Of a DNA stretch of 29,034 nt, positions 23,273 through 29,034 are shown one piece after another. The stretch lies in contig JAHBAQ020000042.1 of assembly GCA_018500045.2 (NCBI GenBank), forward strand, positions 1 through 29,034, read 5' to 3'. This stretch comes from Candidatus Shapirobacteria bacterium. GTDB taxonomy: Bacteria > Patescibacteriota > Microgenomatia > UBA12405. The notes under the pieces are model-generated. The model was not told the DNA's origin. It did not search any database and saw nothing but the letters and a program-made list of their open reading frames with translations. Each line of letters begins with the position of its first letter. Positions within the stretch are counted from its first letter, which is position 1. The position numbers were made by a program, and so were the translations under genes.

Positions 23273-23808
23273 AAATATATTTTGTAACTGGAAATAAAAA
23301 TAAGTTAAAAGAAGTTCAAATGATAATGCCGGAAATAGAAGGATTGGAGTTGGATTTGCCAGAAATTCAGGAACTGGATCATAAAAAAGTAGTGGAATAT
23401 AAATTAAATGAGGCAAGGAAAGATAGACCTGGTTTAAATTTGATGATAGAAGATTTGTCAATGGAGATAGACGGAATGAATGGTTTACCTGGTCCATTGA
23501 TTAAATGGTTTTTGAAATCGGTCGGAAGAGAAGGAATTTATAAGATGGCAAAAATGTTTGGTAATCAAAGGGCAGTGGCAACAGAAATACTGGGTTATGT
23601 TGATAGTGATGGGAAAATGATGTTTTTTGAAGGAATAGTAAAAGGAAAAATTGTGGAACCGGCTGGAGAAAGTGATTTTGGTTGGGATCCAATTTTTGTA
23701 CCAGAAGGAAGTGATAAAACTTTTGCTGAAATGGGGGTAGAAGAGAAAAATAAAATTTCTCATCGAAAAATTGCTTTGGAAAAGTTGAAGGAATATTTGG
23801 AAAAGTAA
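23269..23808 (+). CDS. rdgB: Non-canonical purine NTP pyrophosphatase (RdgB/HAM1/ITPase)
   Basis: Hydrolyses dITP, ITP and XTP to monophosphates, keeping deaminated purines out of DNA and RNA. 179 residues, close to the short archaeal/eukaryal-type ITPases. Motifs: FVTGNKNKLKEV (5-16), the acidic EDLSMEIDGMNGLPGP (61-76) with the metal-site Glu/Asp, and FGWDPIFVP followed by EEKNKISHR near the C-terminus, which read the base and phosphates. Start chosen at the MKIYFVTGN beginning, which overlaps the previous stop by 4 bases. Confidence 0.92.
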   Translation: MKIYFVTGNKNKLKEVQMIMPEIEGLELDLPEIQELDHKKVVEYKLNEARKDRPGLNLMIEDLSMEIDGMNGLPGPLIKWFLKSVGREGIYKMAKMFGNQRAVATEILGYVDSDGKMMFFEGIVKGKIVEPAGESDFGWDPIFVPEGSDKTFAEMGVEEKNKISHRKIALEKLKEYLEK

Positions 23809-23811
23809 TTT

Positions 23812-24321
23812 ATGACAAGAAACGTGTTTTATATGATGACAGGACTACCCTATTCTGGGAAAACTACATTAGTAAATGAATTGATCAAAAATCTTGATTT
23901 AAAAATAGTGTCGGTGGATGAAATTTTGGAGGAAAAAGATTTATGGAAAAACAGACAACACCCGACACAGGGTGATTGGGAAATGGCTTATGATGAAGCC
24001 GGAAAAAAAATTAAAAATTTACTAGTTGATGGAAATAATGTGATTTTTGATGAAGCAAATTTACGATATAGCCAAAGAGAGAATTTAAGAAAAATGGCTG
24101 ATGGTTTGGGGGTAACGATAAAATTAATTTATGTAAAAATTGATAAAGATGAAGCAGTAAAAAGATGGAAAAATAATTTAAAAACCAAAAGAAAAAAACA
24201 ATTAAGTCAAGAAGTTTTTGAGAGAACTTTTGAAATATTTGAAGAACCAAAAATAGAAGAAAAATCTATTATTTATAATCAAGAAACATCTTTGAGCAAC
24301 TGGATCAAGAAAAATCTTTGA
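23812..24321 (+). CDS. P-loop kinase-like ATP-binding protein (AAA_33 type)
   Basis: 169 residues with Walker A GLPYSGKTT (11-19), SVDEIL after the second strand, a mid-protein VIFDEANLRYSQRENLRK resembling the lid/Walker B region of small-molecule and polynucleotide kinases, and a basic stretch KNNLKTKRKKQ typical of the phosphate-binding lid. It probably phosphorylates a small molecule or nucleic-acid end; the substrate cannot be read from sequence. It follows rdgB by 3 bases. Its TGA touches the 3' end of the convergent tRNA-Cys gene. Confidence 0.75.
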   Translation: MTRNVFYMMTGLPYSGKTTLVNELIKNLDLKIVSVDEILEEKDLWKNRQHPTQGDWEMAYDEAGKKIKNLLVDGNNVIFDEANLRYSQRENLRKMADGLGVTIKLIYVKIDKDEAVKRWKNNLKTKRKKQLSQEVFERTFEIFEEPKIEEKSIIYNQETSLSNWIKKNL

Positions 24322-24391
24322 GACGCGGATGGGGGTCGAACCCATCTATACGGTTTTGCAGACCGTTGTCTAACCGCTTGACTACCGCGTC
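24321..24391 (-). tRNA. tRNA-Cys (GCA anticodon)
   Basis: The minus strand folds as a standard cloverleaf. The 7-bp acceptor stem is GACGCGG / CCGCGTC, the anticodon stem ACGGT / ACCGT encloses loop CTGCAAA with anticodon GCA (plus-strand 24357-24359), and the T arm contains GGTTCGACCCC. The discriminator base is U, the main identity element of tRNA-Cys. CCA is not encoded; the bases after it read CAA. It lies downstream of groEL beyond a terminator, so it probably has its own promoter. Confidence 0.95.
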
Positions 24392-24416
24392 AGGTTAGAA
24401 AGTAATGTATTTTATC

Positions 24417-24443
24417 AAAAAACCCTCCATTTAGGAGGGTTTT
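24417..24443 (-). terminator. Rho-independent terminator of groES-groEL
   Basis: On the minus strand a stem CCCTCC / GGAGGG, extended by A-T pairs to ten bp with a five-base loop, is followed by a run of six T. It lies 19 bases after the groEL stop and before tRNA-Cys. It is the only convincing intrinsic terminator in the window. Confidence 0.85.
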
Positions 24444-24461
24444 AATGAGAATGTTTTTGGT

Positions 24462-26114
24462 TTACATCATACCGTTCATACCACCCATTCCAGACATATC
24501 TGGAGTTGGAACTGAATTTTGGGGCACATCAGTGATTAAAACATCAGTAGTTAAAATCATTTGACCAACAGAAACAGCATTGGTGAGAGCGGATTTGGTA
24601 ACTTTGGCTGGATCAAGAATTCCAGCTTCAATCATAGACTCCATTTTGCCAGTAGCAGCATTGTAACCATAATCAGATTTTGAATCTTTACTAACTTTGT
24701 CTTTGATTAAATTAAAGATATAGCCGGCGTCTTCACCAGAATTTTGAGCAAGACGACGAATTGGTTGTTCGAGGGCATATTTTAATATATCAATTCCAAC
24801 CTGTTCTTCAGCAGAATCAGTTTTAACTGAATCAAGTTTGAGAGAAGCTTTGAGTAGAGCAACGCCACCACCGGGAAGAATTCCCTCTTCGACAGCGGCT
24901 TTGGTGGCTTCGATAGCATCCTTAACTCTTTCAAGCCGTTCTTTCATTTCGACTTCGGTAGCACCACCGACTTGGATAACGATAGCTCCACCAACTAATT
25001 TGGCAATTCTTTCTTGGAATTTTTCTTTGTCGTAATCAGAATCAGTTTTGCTGAGTTGAGATCTGAGCTGAGAAACACGAGCTTTGATATCGGCTTGGTC
25101 ACCAGAGCCACCCAAAATTCTGGTTTTATCTTTATCGGAAGTAACACTGTCGGCATGACCGCAATAATCTTCTGGTAAAGCGGTGTCAAACTTTATACCT
25201 AAATCATCAGAGATAACTTGTCCACCAGTAAGAGCAGCAATATCTTCGAGCATAGCTTTGCGACGATCACCAAAACCAGGAGCTTTGACAGCTAAAACAT
25301 TGAAGACACCTTTGATTTTGTTGACAACTAAAGTAGCTAAAGCTTCACCATCAACATCATCGGCAATGATGACAAAATTTTTGGTAAGCTTAACGAGTTT
25401 TTCTAAGAAGGGTAAAATTTCCTGAAGTGAACTGATTTTTTTGTCGGTAATGACAATATAAGGATTATCGACGACAGCTTCCATACTTTCGGTGTTGGTA
25501 GCAAAATAAGCCGATAAAAATCCTTGGTCAAATTCCATGCCAGAAGTTTCTTTGGTTTCTAAAAATAAACCCTTACCTTCTTCGGCAGTAATTAAACCAT
25601 CACGACCAATTTTTACCATACTTTTGGCAATAATTTTTCCAATTTCTTCGCTACCGGCTGAGATGGTGGCCACTTGTTCAATAGATTCAAGATCGTCGGA
25701 TTTAATTTCTTTTTTGGTTTTATCAAGTTCATCAATGATGACTTTTAAACCTTTTTCTAAACCGCGGCGAATAATCATAGGGTTAGCGCCAGCAGCAACA
25801 TTTTGAAGACCCTTGTTGACGATAGCTTGGGCTAAAACAGTAGCAGTGGTAGTACCATCACCAGCGGCATCATTGGTTTTACTAGCGGCTTCTTTGACTA
25901 ATTGAGCACCCATATTTTCGTAAGGGTTTTCGAGTTCAATTTCTTTAGCCACAGAAACACCATCGTGCAAGACGGTTGGACCGCCCCATTTTTTGTCGAT
26001 AGCGACATTGCGACCTTTGGGACCAAGAGTGGTGATGACAGCATCGGCTAAAGTATTAACTCCTTTTAAAAGTGATTGACGAGCATCAGCTCCGAATTTT
26101 AGTTGTTTTGACAT
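24462..26114 (-). CDS. groL: Chaperonin GroEL (HSP60)
   Basis: Subunit of the double-ring ATP-driven folding chamber. 550 residues, the family's normal length. ATP-site motifs GPKGRNV (31-37), HDGVSVAKEIEL with Asp51, and GDGTTTATVLA (85-95) are present, as is GGGVALL further on. The C-terminus ends in the Gly/Met tail GMGGMNGMM. It lies 36 bases after groES. The leader between the two genes (TTTTTACTTTTTAAC-type repeats) has no Shine-Dalgarno sequence. Expected to be heat-inducible through the operator before groES. Confidence 0.98.
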   Translation of the reverse strand: MSKQLKFGADARQSLLKGVNTLADAVITTLGPKGRNVAIDKKWGGPTVLHDGVSVAKEIELENPYENMGAQLVKEAASKTNDAAGDGTTTATVLAQAIVNKGLQNVAAGANPMIIRRGLEKGLKVIIDELDKTKKEIKSDDLESIEQVATISAGSEEIGKIIAKSMVKIGRDGLITAEEGKGLFLETKETSGMEFDQGFLSAYFATNTESMEAVVDNPYIVITDKKISSLQEILPFLEKLVKLTKNFVIIADDVDGEALATLVVNKIKGVFNVLAVKAPGFGDRRKAMLEDIAALTGGQVISDDLGIKFDTALPEDYCGHADSVTSDKDKTRILGGSGDQADIKARVSQLRSQLSKTDSDYDKEKFQERIAKLVGGAIVIQVGGATEVEMKERLERVKDAIEATKAAVEEGILPGGGVALLKASLKLDSVKTDSAEEQVGIDILKYALEQPIRRLAQNSGEDAGYIFNLIKDKVSKDSKSDYGYNAATGKMESMIEAGILDPAKVTKSALTNAVSVGQMILTTDVLITDVPQNSVPTPDMSGMGGMNGMM

Positions 26115-26150
26115 AATTTAGTTAAAAGTTAAAAAGTAAAAAGTAATAAT

Positions 26151-26444
26151 TTATTTGACGATGGCCATAATGTCATCAAATTTTAGAAGTAATAAATCGA
26201 TGTTATCTTGTTTGATTTCTTTACCGCCCCATTCGCGATAAACAACAACATCGCCGACTTGGCAAGGAGCAGAAATTTCGCGGCCGTCATCAAAAATATT
26301 TCCACCAACAGCCAAAACTTTGCCTTGCTGTGGTTTGTCCTGATGGTTGTCAGGTAATAAAATACCAGAAGCGGTGGTTTGTTCTTGTTTTTGAGGCTGG
26401 ACTAAAAGGAAGCCGGGGACAGGGTGAATTTTGGTTTGGGTCAT
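26151..26444 (-). CDS. groS: Co-chaperonin GroES (HSP10)
   Basis: 97 residues, normal length; caps the GroEL chamber. The start MTQTKIHPVPGFLLVQP matches the conserved xKxxPxxxRVLVxP core. The mobile loop that docks on GroEL (about 22-33, TTASGILLPDNH), the segment GKVLAVGGN and the C-terminal VVYREWGGKEIK are intact. It is the first gene of groES-groEL. Its leader of roughly 50 bases contains the CIRCE-like operator and no visible Shine-Dalgarno sequence. Confidence 0.97.
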   Translation of the reverse strand: MTQTKIHPVPGFLLVQPQKQEQTTASGILLPDNHQDKPQQGKVLAVGGNIFDDGREISAPCQVGDVVVYREWGGKEIKQDNIDLLLLKFDDIMAIVK

Positions 26445-26476
26445 AGGGTTTTTAATGAGTAATTAATAATTCACTA

Positions 26477-26503
26477 TTATCAGTCTAATTATTAGACTGC
26501 TAA
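26477..26503. promoter_or_regulatory. CIRCE-like operator (probable HrcA site) upstream of groES
   Basis: A 9-9-9 inverted repeat on the plus strand: TTATCAGTC (26477-26485), nine-base spacer, GACTGCTAA (26495-26503). The arms pair except at one position. Consensus CIRCE is TTAGCACTC-N9-GAGTGCTAA: these arms match at 7 and 8 of 9 positions. The inner C/G pair is changed in both arms so that symmetry is kept. It begins one base after the -10 box, so a bound repressor would block the start site. Confidence 0.8.
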
Positions 26504-26504
26504 T

Positions 26505-26532
26505 ATTATAGCTGGCGAGATAAAAATGGCAA
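26505..26532 (-). promoter_or_regulatory. Sigma-70 type promoter of groES-groEL
   Basis: On the minus strand TTGCCA (26527-26532), 16-nt spacer, TATAAT (26505-26510). This is the best -35/-10 pair in the window. Start would fall inside the adjacent CIRCE-like operator. Confidence 0.75.
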
Positions 26533-26549
26533 GGGATTAAACCTCTCTG

Positions 26550-26584
26550 TCAATAAATTGATATCTCCCCTTAAAAAAGGGAGA
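26550..26584. repeat. Palindromic element between groES and the FkbM gene
   Basis: Two inverted repeats side by side: TCAAT (26550-26554) / ATTGA (26557-26561), then TCTCCC (26564-26569) / GGGAGA (26579-26584) around CTTAAAAAA. The order small hairpin then CTCCCCTT...GGGAG is the same as in the pgk element. No T-run follows, so it is not a good terminator. Confidence 0.45.
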
Positions 26585-26600
26585 AGTCTTAATTTCTTGA

Positions 26601-26606
26601 TAAAAT
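26601..26606 (+). promoter_or_regulatory. -10-like box for the FkbM gene
   Basis: TAAAAT preceded by TTGA, ending 10 nt before the ATG at 26617. Moderate match only. Confidence 0.25.
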
Positions 26607-26616
26607 AAAAAATAAA

Positions 26617-27435
26617 ATGAAATTTAAAAAGGCTAGAATATTTGGAAAATTTAAATTCTTTTATTTAGAAAACGATCGATATATTGGTCAAAGGGTGGCG
26701 TTGGAAAAATATGAGCCATACGAAACACAATTAATTTTGAGACAGACAAGAATTGGAGATACAGTAGTGGATGTGGGGGCAAATATTGGCTATTACACTG
26801 TATTATTAGCCGATAAAGTCGGTAAAAATGGAAAAGTTTATGCTTTTGAACCAGATAAAATTAATTTCGAAATTTTGACTAAAAACATCAAGGAAAATAA
26901 TTTAAAAAATGTAGTGGCGATAAATGCGGCAGTAGGTAGTAAGGAAGGTGAATTAAAATTGTATAAGTCGGAAGAAAATTTTGGAGACCATAAACTGTAT
27001 GGAAATGATAAAGAAATTGAGAAAGTAAAAATTGTTAATTTAGATAAATATTTTGGTAATGAAAAAATAAATTTATTAAAAATTGACACTCAGGGTTGGG
27101 AGCCAGAAGTGATTGAAGGAGCCAAAGAATTGATTGAGAAAAATAAACCAGTGATGTTTTTGGAATATTCTCCTGCCAGTTATAAACAGGCAAAATTAAA
27201 CGGGAAAAAGATGATGAATTTTTTGAGAAAAATTTATAAAAAAACTTGGTGGATAGATGAGTGGTTGTATATTTGTAAAAATTTGAGTCAGGAAAAAATT
27301 GATAAAATTTGCGCCACCAATAAAACCGGTTACGCCGATTTGTGGATGAAAAATGATATTGGATTAAGAATTGTCTGGGAACAATATAAAGATATAAAAA
27401 TTAAACAATGGATCAAAAAGATGTTGTTTGACTAG
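26617..27435 (+). CDS. FkbM-family SAM-dependent methyltransferase
   Basis: 272 residues with a class I methyltransferase fold. SAM-binding motif I is VDVGANIGYYT (51-61), motif II YAFEPDKINFEIL (75-87), and the FkbM signature KIDTQGWEPEVIEGA (155-169) followed by LEYSP (177-181). Such enzymes O-methylate sugars or other hydroxyl groups, often on surface glycans or lipids. The C-terminal 80 residues are Lys/Trp-rich and specific to this protein. It stands alone; no glycosyltransferase lies next to it, so the acceptor is unknown. Confidence 0.87.
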   Translation: MKFKKARIFGKFKFFYLENDRYIGQRVALEKYEPYETQLILRQTRIGDTVVDVGANIGYYTVLLADKVGKNGKVYAFEPDKINFEILTKNIKENNLKNVVAINAAVGSKEGELKLYKSEENFGDHKLYGNDKEIEKVKIVNLDKYFGNEKINLLKIDTQGWEPEVIEGAKELIEKNKPVMFLEYSPASYKQAKLNGKKMMNFLRKIYKKTWWIDEWLYICKNLSQEKIDKICATNKTGYADLWMKNDIGLRIVWEQYKDIKIKQWIKKMLFD

Positions 27436-27485
27436 ATTGACTGAGATTACCGAAAACGATATGATAGAAAAAATTAAGTTATGTA

Positions 27486-28409
27486 ATGAATGTTTTATCA
27501 GTAGATCAATTTAGTAAAGAGACTTTGGATAAGCTGTTTATTAAGGTTTCCGACTTTAAACAAAAATATCAGACAAAAGAAGGAAGAGATCATTTGTTTA
27601 GGTTACAATTTGGAAAGCAGATGTGTTCGTTTTTTTTTGAACCATCGACGAGAACAAGAATAAGTTTTGAACTGGCTGCCAGAAGATTGGGAATGGGAGT
27701 AGTGACAGTGGAAGATGCCAAAAATTCTTCAACTGTCAAAGGAGAAACATTGGAAGATACAATTAAAATTGTAAATTTGTATAATTTTGATTTAGTGGTA
27801 ATGAGGCACAATGAGACGGGTTCATTAGCAAGGGCGGCTCAGGTCAGTAAAATACCAATAATTAGTGGTGGTGATGGTAAAGGAGAACATCCAACTCAAG
27901 CTTTATTGGACGTTTTCACTATTTGGGAAAGATTTGGCAGATTGGATAATTTAAACGTGACAATTGGAGGAGATTTGGCTAATGGGAGAACAGTGAGATC
28001 TTTGGCTAATTTATTATCAATTTATGATGGAAATACAATTAATTTTGTGTCGTCTCCCCAATTAAAAGTGGGTGACGATGTAAAAGAGAAACTAAAACAA
28101 GATGGAACAGGGTTTAAAGAAACAGATAACGTAGATTCGGTGTTGGGTGAATCTGATGTAATTTATTGGACCAGAATTCAAAAAGAAAGAATGGAAAATC
28201 CTGAAGAGATAGGGGCGAAATATGTAATTGACCAAAGCAAATTAAAAATCATCCCAGAGGACGCCATAATTATGCATCCCTTACCAAGAGTTGATGAAAT
28301 TACAACAGATGTGGATAACGATAAACGGGCTTATTATTTTCAACAAGCCGAGAATGGTTTGTATTTGCGAATGGCGCTAATAGATTCGGTATTGAATGGG
28401 GAGATTTAA
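27486..28409 (+). CDS. pyrB: Aspartate carbamoyltransferase catalytic chain
   Basis: Joins carbamoyl phosphate and aspartate in the second step of pyrimidine synthesis. 307 residues, normal length. Carbamoyl-phosphate motif FFEPSTRTRISFE (50-62), the 80s loop NSSTVKGETLEDT (80-92) with Lys85, HPTQAL (135-140), TRIQKER (229-235, the aspartate-binding RxQ-type site) and MHPLPR (263-268) are all present. The STVKGE loop and the RIQKER motif identify ATCase rather than ornithine carbamoyltransferase. No pyrI or other pyr gene is adjacent, so it looks like a stand-alone trimer gene. An ATG at 27481 is followed at once by TAA, so 27486 is the start. Confidence 0.94.
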   Translation: MNVLSVDQFSKETLDKLFIKVSDFKQKYQTKEGRDHLFRLQFGKQMCSFFFEPSTRTRISFELAARRLGMGVVTVEDAKNSSTVKGETLEDTIKIVNLYNFDLVVMRHNETGSLARAAQVSKIPIISGGDGKGEHPTQALLDVFTIWERFGRLDNLNVTIGGDLANGRTVRSLANLLSIYDGNTINFVSSPQLKVGDDVKEKLKQDGTGFKETDNVDSVLGESDVIYWTRIQKERMENPEEIGAKYVIDQSKLKIIPEDAIIMHPLPRVDEITTDVDNDKRAYYFQQAENGLYLRMALIDSVLNGEI

Positions 28410-28417
28410 AAGAATGG

Positions 28418-28423
28418 TAGAAT
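28418..28423 (+). promoter_or_regulatory. -10-like box for the S51 peptidase gene
   Basis: TAGAAT lies 20 nt before the ATG at 28444, giving a short leader of about 13 nt. The hexamer is the same as before gap and the nucleotidyltransferase gene. Confidence 0.25.
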
Positions 28424-28443
28424 TGGGTAAATAAAAAAGATGT

Positions 28444-29015
28444 ATGAATAAACTTTTCTTGGCTTCGCATTTTAGTAAAGTTACTTCTTTGGTTCAAGGG
28501 TTTTTTGGTGGATTAAATTTATCTGATATTAAGATGGCTTATATTCCTAATGCTGAACCGACAAAAGAACCTAAAAATAGGTCTAGTTATAAAGCTTTAG
28601 AATCTTTGGGTTTTAAGGAAATCATAATTGCCGATATTGAAAGGATGAAAAAAGATGAAATTAAAGGTATTTTTGATGAATGCCAAGCTATCTTTGGTGC
28701 AGGTGGAGATCCGATTTATTTAATTAATAAACTTAGAGAAACTGGTATGGATAAATTACTGATTCAAGAAATTGAAAAAGGTAAATTTTATTTTGGTTCT
28801 TCAGCAGGTTCGATGATTATGGGAGAAAAAATTAAAACTAGTAAACATTTAGGGCAAAAAACTGGGATAGGATTTGGTTTAGTAAAATTTAGTATCTTAC
28901 CTCATTGGGGAGAAGAAAACGACGAGGATTATAAAGATAAAAAAGTAGAAATAGTTCAAGAAACTTATAGTGAAAAAATGTCGGTTATGACTTTGACTGA
29001 TGATCAGGTAATAGT
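28444..29015 (+). CDS. Peptidase S51 (PepE / cyanophycinase-like), truncated at contig end
   Basis: About 190 genuine residues of a Ser-dependent peptidase of family S51. The nucleophile elbow FGSSAGSMIMG places Ser120 at the position of Salmonella PepE Ser120; GAGGDPIYL (85-93) corresponds to the family GGGN segment, and ILPHWGEEN carries His154, a likely catalytic His. PepE-type members cut Asp-X dipeptides; the substrate here is unproven. The frame continues to the end of the window without a stop. The last six codons (CLLYTS) come from adapter sequence and are not part of the protein, so the natural C-terminus is missing. Confidence 0.85.
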
Positions 29016-29034
29016 CTGTCTCTTATACACATCT
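29016..29034. other. Tn5/Nextera mosaic-end adapter left on the contig
   Basis: The last 19 bases are exactly CTGTCTCTTATACACATCT, the reverse complement of the 19-bp Tn5 mosaic end used in Nextera libraries. It runs flush to the contig end, which fits untrimmed adapter and not a genomic transposon. Confidence 0.97.

Noticed and set aside
24838..25806. Open plus-strand frames inside groEL
   Set aside because: They are mirror frames of a highly conserved gene, rich in Ser, Pro and Leu, and carry no motifs.
26564..26584. TCTCCC/GGGAGA hairpin as an intrinsic terminator
   Set aside because: No T-run follows on either strand and no transcript ends next to it; a repeat relic fits better.
1..29034. 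CRISPR array, integrase, attachment site or insertion sequence
   Set aside because: No regularly spaced direct repeats, transposase or recombinase motifs were seen; the Tn5 end at 29016-29034 is library adapter.

Overview
The window is a 29 kb, AT-rich, very gene-dense bacterial contig, probably metagenomic. The compact genome style, short versions of universal enzymes, split transketolase, DUF5667-like protein, PEGA/SH3 lipoprotein and lack of obvious Shine-Dalgarno sites suggest Candidate Phyla Radiation / Patescibacteria, most likely Microgenomates. This placement is inferred from gene style, not from a marker tree. UGA is used as an ordinary stop (for example at 10975-10977 and 24319-24321), which argues against the recoding Gracilibacteria/Absconditabacteria. 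The last 19 bases are the Tn5/Nextera mosaic-end adapter, so the right end is a library artefact and the last gene is cut there.

Layout. 1-92: tail of an unknown gene. 166-3951 (+): rpiB, pgk, gap, an rpe-like epimerase and a LOG/PpnN-like phosphoribohydrolase, nearly all overlapping. 3944-4906 (-): CapA-type phosphoesterase, divergent from a PEGA/SH3 lipoprotein (4956-5765, +). 5740-10153 (-): envelope glycan operon (GT2 glycosyltransferase, ArnT/PMT-like GT39, small membrane protein, WecA/MraY-like phosphoglycosyltransferase). 10207-15762 (+): Pol-beta-type nucleotidyltransferase, DUF5667-like exported protein and two tandem bifunctional class A PBPs. 15749-19865 (-): split transketolase, class II aldolase, PfkB kinase and a membrane protein. 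19986-21301 (+): ECF sigma factor, small membrane protein, YjbQ. 21288-22827 (-): tdk and ispH. 22886-24321 (+): hypothetical protein, rdgB-like ITPase, P-loop kinase. 24321-26444 (-): tRNA-Cys, a terminator and groES-groEL behind a CIRCE-like operator. 26617-29015 (+): FkbM methyltransferase, pyrB and a truncated S51 peptidase.

How the genes fit together. The first operon and the tkt-fba-pfkB operon together give a non-oxidative pentose-phosphate route leading into ATP-yielding lower glycolysis. The LOG-type gene at the end of the first operon suggests that ribose 5-phosphate could come from nucleoside monophosphates, a scavenging route that fits a nucleotide-dependent lifestyle (inference).

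Regulation and repeats. Many transcription units have a -10-like hexamer ending about 6-9 nt before the ATG, as expected for leaderless mRNAs. groES instead has a good sigma-70 promoter overlapping a 9-9-9 operator that differs from CIRCE by a matched change in both arms. A GC-rich palindromic element lies in frame inside pgk, and two degenerate look-alikes lie in intergenic DNA.
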